Assembly: GCF_001270265.1 (NCBI RefSeq)
Contig: NZ_LGAP01000005.1
Coordinates: 1 to 64,000 of the forward strand
Origin: Ensifer adhaerens
Lineage (GTDB): Bacteria > Pseudomonadota > Alphaproteobacteria > Rhizobiales > Rhizobiaceae
Reading direction: 5' to 3'
DNA length: 64,000 nt
Shown here: piece after piece, positions 20,883 through 30,672 of the stretch
Layout of the letters: each line of letters begins with the position of its first letter
How positions within the stretch are numbered: position 1 is the stretch's first letter
Made by a program: the position numbers and the translations under genes
Notes under the pieces: generated by a model
Database searches by the model: none
The model's input: only the letters and a program-made list of their open reading frames with translations
Told to the model about the DNA's origin: nothing

Positions 20883-21815
20883 TTAGGCTTCCAGCTTCTG
20901 CAGATGGCTTTCGAGAACCCGGCGCAGGGGCTTGTGCTGCTGCGGCAGCTTCAGCGCCTCCCCGGGGTGGGCCAGATCCTCGTCGCGATTGAAGCCCGGT
21001 TCGTTGGTGGCGATCTCGAACAGCACCCCGCCCGGGGTGCGGAAGTAGATCGCCCAGAAATAATCGCGATCGATCACCGGCGTGACCTGATAGCCGGTGT
21101 CCATCAGAGCCTTGCGCACTTCGAGCTGTTTTTCGCGATTGTCGACGGCAAAAGCGATGTGATGCACGGAGCCCGCTCCCTGGGCAGCCCGGTTGACGTA
21201 CGGCATGGTCTCAAGGTCGATCAAGCCCGCGCCATTTCCATTGGGCATGACCAGGCGGGTGACGCCGTCCTTGCGGTCCAGTTCCTCGTAGCCCATGAAC
21301 TTCAGAAGCTCCGCTGTCGCCCCTTCGTCGCGCAGCCGCATGGCAGCCGAGTGGAAACCGCGGATCGCATGATCTTGCGAAACGCCGCCTTCCGCCCAGG
21401 GCGCCCGCGGATCGTCGCGCACTTCGACAAGTGCAAAGCCGTCGCCGTCCGGGCCTGCGAAGTTCAATCGTTTTTCACCGAAGGTCTGTTCGTCCTTGAG
21501 CCCGGTGACGCCGAGGTTCGAAAGCCGTTCGCGCCAAAAGCCGAGTGAGCCCCCGGGAACGGAAAAAACCGTCGTCCCGACTTCGCCGGTACCCGCACGT
21601 CCGCGCGGCATCTGCGGAAAGGGAAAATAGGTCATCACCGTGCCGGGAGTGCCGGCTTCATCGCCATAGTAGAGATGATAGACATCAGGGGAATCGAAGT
21701 TCACCGTCTTCTTGACGCGGCGCATGCCCAGCGTCTTGGTGAAGAACTGGTTGTTGGTGAAGGCGTCGTCCGCCATCGACGTAACGTGATGCAGGCCTTT
21801 GATCTGATTGAGCAT
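20883..21815 (-). CDS. VOC-family (glyoxalase fold) ring-cleaving dioxygenase, MhqO-like
   Basis: 310 residues from the ATG at 21815 (MLNQIKGLHHVTS). Two glyoxalase/VOC halves are visible, 5-130 and 150-290, with candidate metal ligands in GLHHVT, SVHHIAF and the Glu of GGVLFEIATNEPGF. The length and motifs match MhqO/YkcA-type proteins, proposed Fe(II)-dependent ring-cleaving dioxygenases for hydroquinones. It is the first gene of a pair with the MhqD-like esterase. Its upstream region (21880-21960) is AT-richer and has repeated TTGTTCG and CGTTGAACG elements on the minus strand that could be operators. Confidence 0.85.
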   Translation of the reverse strand: MLNQIKGLHHVTSMADDAFTNNQFFTKTLGMRRVKKTVNFDSPDVYHLYYGDEAGTPGTVMTYFPFPQMPRGRAGTGEVGTTVFSVPGGSLGFWRERLSNLGVTGLKDEQTFGEKRLNFAGPDGDGFALVEVRDDPRAPWAEGGVSQDHAIRGFHSAAMRLRDEGATAELLKFMGYEELDRKDGVTRLVMPNGNGAGLIDLETMPYVNRAAQGAGSVHHIAFAVDNREKQLEVRKALMDTGYQVTPVIDRDYFWAIYFRTPGGVLFEIATNEPGFNRDEDLAHPGEALKLPQQHKPLRRVLESHLQKLEA

Positions 21816-22018
21816 TGCCGTGATCCTTTCCGCCCGCCAAGACCGGGCTTTGTCATGACGCATAGATGCGCTCATCCGGACCGTTGCGAAAGACGGCCGC
21901 GACCAAACGCATTGTCAACGCATTATTGACGATCGAACAAAATCGTTGAACGAACAATGAGCAAAGACGCCCTGCCTTGTGGGCGGAGCGGGCGCTGCTT
22001 AAGATCGGTGGAGCCAAA

Positions 22019-23890
22019 ATGCTGGCTGTCGGGAACGTGCGGGAGGAGGAGCCCAGACATTCCGTGAAGTACCGCCTGGTCGTTGCTGTCATCCTGTTGC
22101 CGCTGGCGGTTGCCGCGCTCGCCTGGCAAGGCAATGCCGTGGCCACGCGCAGCTATCTCGACGAAGCCTCGGCACAGGCAAATACGGCTCTCCGGCTCGC
22201 CGTGGCGGCCCTGGACGGCCACCTCAACCGCTACCAAGCCCTGCCCGCCTTAATCGCCGATCACGACGACATCCAGGAGCTTGCCACCCGCCCGCGCGAC
22301 CGGCGGCTGAGAGAGGCCGTGAACGCTTACCTCAAGGATATCAATGCGCTTCTCAACTCATCCGATATCTATGTGATCACGCCTGACGGCGACACGATTG
22401 CCGCCAGCAACTATGACGGTCCGACGAGCTTCGTCGGGCAGAATTTCAGCTATCGGCCCTATTTCCAGGAAGCTCTGCAGGGGCAGCAGTCCCGGTTCTA
22501 TGCGCTTGGCACGACCTCGCTGAAACGCGGCTACTATTTCGGCTCGCCAATCCGCGTCGGCGAGGACATCCGCGGCGTCATCGTCTTCAAGGTCGACATC
22601 GAGAGCATCGAGGCATCCTGGCAGGGAGGTGAGTACAAGATCTTCGTTTCCGACCCGGAGGGCATCATCTTCATGTCCGGCACGCCGGAATGGCTCTATG
22701 CATCCGTCCTGCCGCTGACGCCGGAGCGGCTTACACGCACCGAGACATCGCGGCGCTACGCCAATGCGACGTTGCGAGCGCTGCCTATGACGCCCGGCCG
22801 CCTGACCGATCACGACCTGATTACGATCGCTACCGGCGATACGAGCCGGGAGTATCTGCTTCTGTCGCATTACATGGCCGATGCCGACTGGACGGTGAAC
22901 GTTCTGACCGACACGGCATCCGTTCGGACCCAGGCGCTGACCACCGTCATCGCCGCCTTGCTGCTCCTATGCCTCACCGGCCTTGCAGCCGCCATTCTCT
23001 GGCAGCGCCGCGCCCGGCTTAACGAGCGCATCTCGATGCAGGCGGAAGCGCAGGCCGAACTCGAGCGACGCGTCGACGAACGGACGGCCGACCTTGCTCG
23101 CGTCAACGTGCAGATCGAAGAGGAAGTCGCCGAACGGCGCCAGACCGAGCAACAGCTGCGCCGGACCCAGGCCGACCTCATCCAGGCGGGCAAGCTCGCC
23201 GGCCTCGGGCAGATGTCGGCAGCGCTGTCGCACGAATTCAACCAGCCGCTGGCGGCGGCAAAGACCTATGCCGACAGCGCAGCCTTGCTGATCGAGCGCG
23301 GGCGCGCCGAAGAGGCGAGCGACAACATCCGGCGCATTTCCGGTCTGGTGGACCGCATGGCGGCAATCAGCCGGCATCTGCGCAATTTTGCGCGCAAGCC
23401 GAACGAGAAGCTGGGGCCGGTGCTGATCGAGGATGTCGTACGCGACACGATGGAGATCGTCGCTGTCAGGCTCAAGGCGGCGGCGGCCGAAATCGACATC
23501 GATCTCGGTGACGTGCCGCTGGTGGTTCGCGCCGGGTCAGTTCGTCTGCAGCAGGTTCTGGTCAATGTAATCTCCAACGCTGCCGACGCCGTCGAGGGCC
23601 TGGACGATCGCCGCATTCGCCTTCGCGCCAGGAGCGAAGGCGACAAGGTTGTGCTTGCGATCAGCGACCGTGGTCCCGGCGTGCCTGCCGCAATCGCCGA
23701 GCGCATCTTCGACCCGTTCTTTTCAACCAAAGGCGTCGGCAAGGGACTGGGTCTTGGCCTGTCGATTTCCTATAATATCGTCAAGGACTTCGGCGGCAGC
23801 CTGATTGCCACGAACCTCGCTGAGGGCGGTGCGGAATTCCGCATTGAGCTTCCCGTCGCCGATGACCTGGGCCAGGAGGCCGCCGAATGA
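22019..23890 (+). CDS. dctB: C4-dicarboxylate sensor histidine kinase DctB
   Basis: 623 residues from the ATG at 22019 (GGTGGA upstream). TM1 is at about 20-36. The periplasmic double-PAS (PDC) sensor (37-305) contains RPYFQEAL and TTSLKRGYYFGSPI, typical of DctB. TM2 is at about 308-328, followed by a coiled coil (335-390), the HisKA box with H405 (ALSHEFNQPLAAAKTYADSA) and an HATPase domain. It senses succinate, fumarate or malate outside the cell and phosphorylates DctD. The stop overlaps dctD by 4 bp. The transporter gene dctA, normally divergent next door, is absent; mhq genes take its place. Confidence 0.9.
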   Translation: MLAVGNVREEEPRHSVKYRLVVAVILLPLAVAALAWQGNAVATRSYLDEASAQANTALRLAVAALDGHLNRYQALPALIADHDDIQELATRPRDRRLREAVNAYLKDINALLNSSDIYVITPDGDTIAASNYDGPTSFVGQNFSYRPYFQEALQGQQSRFYALGTTSLKRGYYFGSPIRVGEDIRGVIVFKVDIESIEASWQGGEYKIFVSDPEGIIFMSGTPEWLYASVLPLTPERLTRTETSRRYANATLRALPMTPGRLTDHDLITIATGDTSREYLLLSHYMADADWTVNVLTDTASVRTQALTTVIAALLLLCLTGLAAAILWQRRARLNERISMQAEAQAELERRVDERTADLARVNVQIEEEVAERRQTEQQLRRTQADLIQAGKLAGLGQMSAALSHEFNQPLAAAKTYADSAALLIERGRAEEASDNIRRISGLVDRMAAISRHLRNFARKPNEKLGPVLIEDVVRDTMEIVAVRLKAAAAEIDIDLGDVPLVVRAGSVRLQQVLVNVISNAADAVEGLDDRRIRLRARSEGDKVVLAISDRGPGVPAAIAERIFDPFFSTKGVGKGLGLGLSISYNIVKDFGGSLIATNLAEGGAEFRIELPVADDLGQEAAE

Positions 23891-25254
23891 TCGAAAGCCG
23901 TGTCCTGCTCGTCGACGACGAAGAGGAGTTGCGCCATTCGAGTGCGCAGGCGCTGGAGCTCGCCGGCTTCCGCGTCGAGACATTCGCCAGCGCCGAACAT
24001 GCCCTGGAGTTCATCGGTTTCAGCTTTCCCGGCGTGGTCATCAGCGACATCCGCATGCCTGGGATGGACGGGATGACCTTCCTCCAGCGCATTCGCGAAA
24101 TCGACGTCGAGGTGCCGGTAATCCTTGTCACCGGCCACGGCGATGTGCAACTGGCCGTCCGCGCCATGCGCGAAGGTGCCTATGATTTCGTCGAGAAACC
24201 CTTCACCGCGCAGATGCTCGCCGGCACCATACGCCGCGCGCTCGACTGGCGCGCACTGGTGCTCGAAAACCGTCGCTTGAAGGCGGTTGCCGGCAAGCGC
24301 GACGACATCGAACAGCGCTTGCCCGGTCGCAGTCAGGTGATGGTCGATCTTCGCTATCGGGTGCGCGCGATCGGCGCCTCCGACGCCGACACGCTGATCA
24401 TCGGCGACACCGGCGTTGGCAAGGAGGTCGTGGCTCGCACACTACACGATCTGAGCGGCCGGGCGAACAGTCCCTTCATCGCCATCAACTGCGCCGCACT
24501 GCCCGAAAACCTGATCGAGAGCGAGCTTTTCGGGCACGAGCCCGGGGCATTTCCCGGCGCGATCCGTCCACGCTACGGCAAGTTCGAACATGGCCGCGGA
24601 GGCACCATCCTGCTCGACGAGATCGGCTCGATGCCGATCGACCTGCAGGCCAAGTTTCTGCGCGTGCTGCAGGAGCGCGTGATCACGCGGCTCGGCTCCA
24701 ATGAAGTTGTGCCGCTCGACGTTCGTTTCATCGCCACCAACAAGGTGGATCTCGAGCAGGAAGTGGCCGCCGGCCGCTTCCGGCCCGACCTTCTCTATCG
24801 CCTCAATGTTGCGACGCTGCGCGTGCCGCCGCTGACGCAACGTCGTGCCGACATTCCGCTGCTGTTCCTGCAGCTCGTGCGGGAATCCGCGGCTCGTTAC
24901 GGCCGGGACGAAGTGGACGTGTCACAGAACCTGCTGGCCGAGATGGCGGAACGCAACTGGCCGGGTAACGTGCGCGAATTGCGTAACGCCGCCGAAAGGC
25001 TGGTGCTCGGGCTCGATACGACTTCCTACGAGATCGCTTCGTCCGAGCCGAATGGTAGCCGTCTGGCGGAAAAGGTCGCAGCTTTTGAAAAGGGGCTGAT
25101 CGCCAACGCCATAGCCACCCATGGCGGCGCGCTGAAGCCGGTCTACGAGTCGCTCGGCATCTCCCGCAAGACGCTCTACGAAAAGATGCAGAAATTCGGG
25201 CTCGACAAGAAGCTCATTGCGACGGACCTGTCCGGCGAAAGCGACGGGCGGTAG
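23887..25254 (+). CDS. dctD: Sigma54-dependent response regulator DctD
   Basis: 455 residues. The receiver has D54 (VVISDIRMPGMDG) and FVEKPF; the AAA+ domain has Walker A GDTGVGKE (173-180) and Walker B GGTILLDEIGSM. A C-terminal Fis-type helix-turn-helix ends in SLGISRKTLYEKMQKFGL. It activates sigma54 promoters, classically dctA. The sigma54-contact loop reads GAFPGA (220-225) instead of the common GAFTGA. I recall variation at this Thr among DctD proteins, so the protein may still be active. Overlap with dctB implies coupled translation. Confidence 0.9.
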   Translation: MIESRVLLVDDEEELRHSSAQALELAGFRVETFASAEHALEFIGFSFPGVVISDIRMPGMDGMTFLQRIREIDVEVPVILVTGHGDVQLAVRAMREGAYDFVEKPFTAQMLAGTIRRALDWRALVLENRRLKAVAGKRDDIEQRLPGRSQVMVDLRYRVRAIGASDADTLIIGDTGVGKEVVARTLHDLSGRANSPFIAINCAALPENLIESELFGHEPGAFPGAIRPRYGKFEHGRGGTILLDEIGSMPIDLQAKFLRVLQERVITRLGSNEVVPLDVRFIATNKVDLEQEVAAGRFRPDLLYRLNVATLRVPPLTQRRADIPLLFLQLVRESAARYGRDEVDVSQNLLAEMAERNWPGNVRELRNAAERLVLGLDTTSYEIASSEPNGSRLAEKVAAFEKGLIANAIATHGGALKPVYESLGISRKTLYEKMQKFGLDKKLIATDLSGESDGR

Positions 25255-25319
25255 CGTCGCGTAGCACAGCAAGCCTGCTCGAGAGAAAAATGACCGCGGC
25301 ATCCGGTCCCAAACGAAAA

Positions 25320-25344
25320 CAGGGGCGCGGATGCCGCGCCCCTG
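25320..25344 (-). terminator. Rho-independent terminator of the opp operon
   Basis: CAGGGGCGCGG, a 3-base loop (CAT on the minus strand), and CCGCGCCCCTG form a perfect stem. On the minus strand it is followed by GTTTTCGTTT. It lies 26 bp after the oppDF stop and also separates that operon from the converging dctD. Confidence 0.85.
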
Positions 25345-25369
25345 GAAAGCAATGATCGAGGCTCTCGCC

Positions 25370-26971
25370 TTAGACGTTGAAGGCCGCCCCGATCAGCGTC
25401 TTGGTGTAAGGTTCCTTCGGAGCATCGAAAATCCCGTCGGTATGGCCTTCTTCGACGATCTTGCCGTTCTTCATGACGATCACGTAGTCCGACATCGCCT
25501 TCACCACCGACAGATCGTGGCTGATGAAGATGTAGGACAGGCCATGCGAGCGCTGCAGATGGCGCAGAAGCTCGATCACCTGGCCTTGCACCGAGCGGTC
25601 CAACGCCGATGTCGGCTCGTCGAGAATGACGACCTTCGGCTTCAGGATCACCGCCCGCGCAATCGCGATGCGCTGCCGCTGGCCACCCGAAAACTCGTGC
25701 GGATAACGGTTGCGCGACGCAGGGTCGAGGCCGACTTCCTTGAGCGCCTCGATGGCGCGACGGTCGCGATCGGCACGGCTCAGCCCGGGCTCGTGCACCT
25801 GAAGACCTTCGGTGATGATTTCACCGACGGTGCGGCGCGGCGAAAGCGAGCCGTAGGGATCCTGGAAGACGAGCTGCAGCGCACGCCGCAGCGGACGCAT
25901 CTGGCCGCGGTCGAAGCCGGAGATGTCGGTGGTACCGAAGCGGTAGTAACCGCTGCTCGGCAGAAGCCGCAGCAATGCACGCCCGAGCGTCGATTTTCCG
26001 GAGCCGGATTCACCGACCACGCCGATCGTCTGGCCTTCGCGAAGCCGCAGGTTGACCTTGTCGACCGCCCGGAAGACCGCGCTGCCTCGGGTGAAGAAGC
26101 CGCCGCCAATCGCGTAGTCGACCGAAACGTCCCTGCCTTCAAGGATGATCGGCGCGTTGTCGGCCGGAGGTGCCTTGCGGCCGCTCGGTTCCGCCGCCAG
26201 AAGCATCTTCGTGTATTCGGCCTGCGGCCGCTCGAAGATGTCGGCGGTCGCTCCCTGCTCCACCACTTCGCCACGGCGCATCACCGCAACACGTTCGGCA
26301 AAATGCTTGACGATGCCGAGATCGTGCGTGATCAGCACGATCGCCATGCCGAAGCGCTGCTGAAGCGACTTCAGCAGATCCAGGATCTGAGCCTGGATCG
26401 TCACGTCGAGCGCCGTCGTCGGCTCATCGGCAATCAGTAGATCCGGTTCGTTGGCAAGCGCCATCGCGATCATCACACGCTGGCGCTGACCGCCCGAAAG
26501 CTCGTGCGGATAGCTGTCGATACGTCGACCCGGTTCCGGGATGCCAACCAGTTCCAGCAGTTCCAGCACGCGTTTGCGTGCCTGTTTGAACGTGCCGCCG
26601 CGGTGGTGCACGATCGGTTCGGCGATCTGCCGGCCGATCGTGTAGAGCGGGTCGAGCGACGTCATCGGCTCCTGGAAGATCATGGTGATCTTGGAACCGC
26701 GCACGCCGTTGAGCGCCTTGGGCGAAAGCCCCACCAGCTCCTGACCGCGGTAGCGGGCAGAACCGGTAACGGTGCCGTTCTTGGCGAGCAGTCCCATGAT
26801 GCCCATCATGGTCTGGCTCTTTCCCGAACCGGATTCGCCCACGACCGCGAGCGTCTCGCCGGTGCGCACATCGAGATCGATGCCCTTGACCGCTTCGACT
26901 GTGCCGTCTGGCGTCGAAAAATTCACCTTGAGGCCGCGAACGGCCAGAATGGTTTCGTTGGTGTCTGCCAT
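25370..26971 (-). CDS. Oligopeptide ABC transporter ATPase, fused OppD-OppF type
   Basis: 533 residues with two complete ABC domains. Each has Walker A GESGSGKS (near 40 and near 315), signature [12 protein letters not shown] in the first and [12 protein letters not shown] in the second, and Walker [13 protein letters not shown] and [12 protein letters not shown]. Each half ends with the oligopeptide-transporter C-terminal extension ([15 protein letters not shown] in the second). It drives peptide import through OppB/OppC. It is the last gene of oppA-B-C-DF, one base after oppC, followed by a terminator. Confidence 0.93.
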   Translation of the reverse strand: MADTNETILAVRGLKVNFSTPDGTVEAVKGIDLDVRTGETLAVVGESGSGKSQTMMGIMGLLAKNGTVTGSARYRGQELVGLSPKALNGVRGSKITMIFQEPMTSLDPLYTIGRQIAEPIVHHRGGTFKQARKRVLELLELVGIPEPGRRIDSYPHELSGGQRQRVMIAMALANEPDLLIADEPTTALDVTIQAQILDLLKSLQQRFGMAIVLITHDLGIVKHFAERVAVMRRGEVVEQGATADIFERPQAEYTKMLLAAEPSGRKAPPADNAPIILEGRDVSVDYAIGGGFFTRGSAVFRAVDKVNLRLREGQTIGVVGESGSGKSTLGRALLRLLPSSGYYRFGTTDISGFDRGQMRPLRRALQLVFQDPYGSLSPRRTVGEIITEGLQVHEPGLSRADRDRRAIEALKEVGLDPASRNRYPHEFSGGQRQRIAIARAVILKPKVVILDEPTSALDRSVQGQVIELLRHLQRSHGLSYIFISHDLSVVKAMSDYVIVMKNGKIVEEGHTDGIFDAPKEPYTKTLIGAAFNV

Positions 26972-26972
26972 A

Positions 26973-28103
26973 TCAGCGGTCCTTCGGGTCGAGCGCGTCG
27001 CGCAGGCCGTCGCCGACGAAGTTCAGCGAGAACAGCGTCAGAACAAAGAAGATGGCCGGGAAGATCAGCAGCCAGGGTGCCGACTGGATGTTGTTGGCGC
27101 CTTCCGAGATCAGCGCGCCCCAGCTCGTCAGCGGTGCCTGGACGCCGAGGCCGAGGAAGGAGAGGAAGCTCTCGAGCAGGATCACCTTCGGCACAACGAC
27201 GGTGACGAAAACGATAACCGGCCCGATGGTGTTCGGAATGATGTGCCGGCGAATGATCTGCCAGTCCGTCAGACCGAGCGCCTGCGCTGCGCCGACGAAT
27301 TCCCGTCGTTTCAGTGCCAGCGTCTGACCGCGCACGATACGGGCCATATCCAGCCATTCGACCGCGCCGATCACCAGGAAGATCAGGATAAACGAGCGTC
27401 CGAAGAAGACCACGAGAACGACGACGAGGAAGACGAAGGGCAGAGAATACATGATCTCCACCAGTCGCATCATGACGTTGTCGACGCGGCCGCCGATGTA
27501 ACCCGAGGTCGCGCCGTAGACGACGCCGATGCCGAGCGACACCAGACTTGCCAGCAGACCGACGGCAATCGAGATCTGGCCGCCGAGCATGACGCGCACC
27601 AGCAGATCGCGGCCGTTCGAATCGGTGCCGAATGGGAAATACTCGCGGTTCACCTGGCCGGTCACCTTGAGCGTACGACCTTCGTCCTCGGTCGCCACCA
27701 CCTGGGTGTCGCGGAACTCGTTGGCACGGTCGAAGTAGCGCGTTGCGCGCGCATCGATCGGCTGCTCCGAGGTAATCGTTGCGGTGAAGGTCTCACCGTC
27801 GATGTTGAACTCCTTGAGCGTGACGCGTGCGCGTGTCGCGATCCCTTCCATCACCCCTTGCAGGGTGGACGTATCCGGACGCGGCTCGAGGCTCGGGCCG
27901 ATAGAGACGTAGGACGGGAACACCTGATCGTAGGTGTGCGGCGAAAACAGCGGGCCCAAAAACGAAAATATCGCGATCAGGGCCAGCATGACGCAACCGG
28001 CCATGGCGGCGCGGTTGCGCTTGAAGCGCATGGCCGCCAGTTGGAAGAGGCTGCGCCCCTTGGTTTCCGGCGTTGCCGCCGGCGTCTGGGCGATATCAGT
28101 CAT
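26973..28103 (-). CDS. oppC: Oligopeptide ABC transporter permease OppC
   Basis: 376 residues, somewhat longer than E. coli OppC because of a periplasmic segment of about 120 residues after TM1 (residues about 50-170). The N-terminal OppC_N motif is FQLAAMRFKRNRAAMAG. The BPD_transp_1 core contains the EAA loop EFVGAAQALGLTDWQIIRRH, and the family end NFVGDGLRDALDPKDR is present. The start overlaps oppB by 8 bp. It forms the inner-membrane channel with OppB. Confidence 0.93.
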   Translation of the reverse strand: MTDIAQTPAATPETKGRSLFQLAAMRFKRNRAAMAGCVMLALIAIFSFLGPLFSPHTYDQVFPSYVSIGPSLEPRPDTSTLQGVMEGIATRARVTLKEFNIDGETFTATITSEQPIDARATRYFDRANEFRDTQVVATEDEGRTLKVTGQVNREYFPFGTDSNGRDLLVRVMLGGQISIAVGLLASLVSLGIGVVYGATSGYIGGRVDNVMMRLVEIMYSLPFVFLVVVLVVFFGRSFILIFLVIGAVEWLDMARIVRGQTLALKRREFVGAAQALGLTDWQIIRRHIIPNTIGPVIVFVTVVVPKVILLESFLSFLGLGVQAPLTSWGALISEGANNIQSAPWLLIFPAIFFVLTLFSLNFVGDGLRDALDPKDR

Positions 28104-29019
28104 GGCGAACCCTCGGATCGAGCAGGCCGTAGAGAATGTCGACCAAAAGATTGAAAACGATAACGAAGATGGCGACGAGAATAACCGTGCCCATCACCAG
28201 CGTATAGTCGCGGTTGATCGCCCCAAGGACGAAGTAGCGGCCGACGCCCGGAATGGTGAAGATCGTCTCGACCACAGCCGAACCGGTGAGCAATGCCGCC
28301 GCGCAAGGCGCCAGATAGGAGACGACCGGCAGCATCGCACCGCGCATGGCGTGCGTGACGACGACTGTCCTGGCCGGCAGGCCGTAGGCCTTGGCGGTTC
28401 GGATATGGTCGGTATGCAGTGCCTCGATCATCGAGCCACGTGTAAGGCGTGCGAACACCGCGAGCTGCGGTAGTGCAAGCGCGATCATCGGCAGAATCAG
28501 GAAGCGCATCGAACCGTCGCCCCAACCGCCGGCCGGCAGCCAGGCCAGGACAATGGCGAAGACCAGCGTCAAGACAGGACCGACGACGAAATTCGGCACG
28601 GTGACGCCGAGCGTCGAGACCGACATGATCGTGAAGTCGAGGATGCTGTTTTGCCGGAGTGCGGCGATCGTGCCGGCGATGACGCCGCCGATCACTGCAA
28701 ACAGCAGCGCATACAGGCCGAGCTCCATCGAATAGGGCAAGCCCTTGCCGATCAACTGCGCGACGTTGTTGTCCTTGTAGATATAGCTCGGGCCAAAGTC
28801 GCCGGTCACTGCATTGCTGAGATAGTGAACGTATTGGCGCCACAGGGGCTGGTCGAGCTGATACGTCGCCATCAGGTTCGCCATCGTTTGCGGCGGAAGG
28901 GGACGCTCGAGGTTGAAGGGGCCGCCAGGGGCAAACCGCATCAGGAAAAAGGAAATGGTGACGACGATAAACAAGGTCGGCACCGCACTCGCCAATCGGC
29001 GAAGGATGAAGGAAATCAT
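28096..29019 (-). CDS. oppB: Oligopeptide ABC transporter permease OppB
   Basis: 307 residues, the normal OppB length, with six helices. It has the family start MISFILRRLASAVPTLFIV, the LAPGGPF-type motif (RFAPGGPFNLERPLPPQ), the EAA-like loop HTDHIRTAKAYGLPARTVVV and the end ILYGLLDPRVRHD. The ribosome-binding site GGAG follows the stem of the oppA-oppB hairpin. It lies 54 bp downstream of oppA in the same operon. Confidence 0.93.
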   Translation of the reverse strand: MISFILRRLASAVPTLFIVVTISFFLMRFAPGGPFNLERPLPPQTMANLMATYQLDQPLWRQYVHYLSNAVTGDFGPSYIYKDNNVAQLIGKGLPYSMELGLYALLFAVIGGVIAGTIAALRQNSILDFTIMSVSTLGVTVPNFVVGPVLTLVFAIVLAWLPAGGWGDGSMRFLILPMIALALPQLAVFARLTRGSMIEALHTDHIRTAKAYGLPARTVVVTHAMRGAMLPVVSYLAPCAAALLTGSAVVETIFTIPGVGRYFVLGAINRDYTLVMGTVILVAIFVIVFNLLVDILYGLLDPRVRHD

Positions 29020-29035
29020 GGACGTGCTCCGGAGG

Positions 29036-29063
29036 CGACGCGCGGCCTTTTCACCGCGCGTCG
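29036..29063 (-). other. Intercistronic hairpin between oppA and oppB
   Basis: CGACGCGCGG and CCGCGCGTCG form a perfect 10-bp stem with an 8-base loop in the 54-bp gap between oppA and oppB. No U-run follows on the minus strand. The oppB ribosome-binding site comes immediately after it. It probably protects the oppA part of the message so that more binding protein than permease is made. Confidence 0.65.
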
Positions 29064-29073
29064 TCCCTGTTCG

Positions 29074-30672
29074 TTATTCGGCGACGCTCAGGAACCGGCT
29101 CAGGTGCTGGTTCGGCGAGTTGTCCTGCCAGCCCTTGACGCGGTCGGAGACCAGCCACAGATCGGCCTGGGTCAGAAGCGGAGCGATCGGCTGTTCCTTC
29201 ATCAGCAGAGCTTCGGCTTCATGCAGCAGCTTGGAGCGAGCTGCCGGATCCTGCTCCTCGTAGGACTTCTTCATCAGGCCGTCGAAGTCAGCGTTTTCGA
29301 AGTGGCCGTAGTTGAAGGTCTTGTTGGAGCTGAGGCTGAGAGCCAGGAAGTTCTCGGCATCGGCGTAGTCGGCAACCCAGCCGGCGCGCGCAACGTTGAA
29401 CTTGCCGCCTTCCTGCAGATAGGCGTAGTGCGAGGACACGTCGAGGTTCACCAGCGACACCTTGGCGCCGAAGGTGTTCTTCCACATGTCGGCAACGGCC
29501 GTTGCAACGCGCTCGTGGTTCGGGTTGGTGTTGTAGCGCAGCTCGATTTCGAGCGGCTTGCCACCTTCGCCGTAGCCGGCTTCCTTCATCAGGGCCAGCG
29601 CCTTGTCTTCGCGATCGAGCTGCGACACGGTGCCGAACTCGGCCTTGGACGGCTCACCGTAGCTCTCGATGCCCGGAGGCACCATCGAGTAGGCCGGCAG
29701 CTGCGAACCAGCGTAGATTTCCTTAGCGAGGAAGTCACGGTCGACGGCCATCGACAGGGCCTGGCGAACGCGAACGTCGCTATAGGGCTCCTGGCGGGTG
29801 TCGAAGGCGTAGTAGTAGGTCGCGAGCGTCGGCGAAACATGGACCTGGTCGCCATGGGACTTGCGCAGACGATCAAGCTGATCGGCCGAGAAGTTGTAGG
29901 CGAGGTCCATTTCCTTGGCTTCGAAGCGGCGAACCGAGGCGGCCTGGTCGTCGATCGGGTAGAAGATGACCTTGTCGAGCTTGACGTTAGCGGCATCCCA
30001 GTAGTTGGCGTTCTTGACGACGGTCAGGCTGTCGTTCGGTACGTGCGCGGCGAGCGTGAACGCGCCGTTCGAAACCATGACGCCCGGCTTGACGAAGTCC
30101 ACGCCGTTCTTCTCGACGCTTGCCTTGCTGACCGGAAGCGCGGTCTGGTGCGCCAGCAGTTCCAGGAAGAACGGGGTCGGGCGCTCAAGCGTGATTTCGA
30201 GCGTCTTTTCGTCGACCGCCTTCATGCCAAGCTGATCGACCGGCACTTCGCCCTTGTTGACCTTTTCGGCGTTCTTGATCGGGAAGAGAATGTTGGCATA
30301 GCCGGCGGCGACCTTCGGGTCTTCGACACGGCGGAACGAGAAGACGAAGTCTTCTGCCGTTACCGACGAACCGTCGGACCACTTCGCGTCAGCGCGCAGC
30401 TTGAAGGTATAGACCGTACCGTCGTCCGAAAGCTCCCACGTTTCGGCAGCACCCGGGACAATCTTGCCCGAGGCGTCATAGATCGTCAGGCCTTCGTAGA
30501 GATCCTTGAGGATGAACTCTTCGATATTGATCGACGTATGGGCCTGGTCCAGCGTCTGCGGCTCACCGGCGTTGCCACGATGCAGGACAGCTTCGGCAAG
30601 AGCCGGGCTTGCTCCGATGAGCAGCGAGCCGATCAGCGCGGCGGCGCTAAGGTTGAGTTTCAGTGAGGCCAT
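29074..30672 (-). CDS. oppA: Periplasmic oligopeptide-binding protein OppA
   Basis: 532 residues from the ATG at 30672 (GAAGGAGAG upstream). A signal peptide spans about residues 1-25 (MASLKLNLSAAALIGSLLI, then ASPALAEA). The mature protein is a family-5 solute-binding protein: NAGEPQTLDQAHTSINIE, the TAEDFVFSFRR segment, VRQALSMAVDRDFL and the Tyr-rich ATYYYAFDTRQEPYSD. It captures peptides in the periplasm for OppBC-DF. It is the first gene of the operon. An inverted repeat (30785-30807) lies in its 5' region. Confidence 0.92.
   Translation of the reverse strand: MASLKLNLSAAALIGSLLIGASPALAEAVLHRGNAGEPQTLDQAHTSINIEEFILKDLYEGLTIYDASGKIVPGAAETWELSDDGTVYTFKLRADAKWSDGSSVTAEDFVFSFRRVEDPKVAAGYANILFPIKNAEKVNKGEVPVDQLGMKAVDEKTLEITLERPTPFFLELLAHQTALPVSKASVEKNGVDFVKPGVMVSNGAFTLAAHVPNDSLTVVKNANYWDAANVKLDKVIFYPIDDQAASVRRFEAKEMDLAYNFSADQLDRLRKSHGDQVHVSPTLATYYYAFDTRQEPYSDVRVRQALSMAVDRDFLAKEIYAGSQLPAYSMVPPGIESYGEPSKAEFGTVSQLDREDKALALMKEAGYGEGGKPLEIELRYNTNPNHERVATAVADMWKNTFGAKVSLVNLDVSSHYAYLQEGGKFNVARAGWVADYADAENFLALSLSSNKTFNYGHFENADFDGLMKKSYEEQDPAARSKLLHEAEALLMKEQPIAPLLTQADLWLVSDRVKGWQDNSPNQHLSRFLSVAE

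Noticed and set aside
26772-28154. A 460-codon plus-strand open frame opposite oppC
   Set aside because: Glu/Arg/Asp-rich shadow of oppC without any domain.
28651-30666. A 671-codon plus-strand open frame opposite oppB and oppA
   Set aside because: It mirrors the codon pattern of oppA/oppB; its translation has no recognisable motif.
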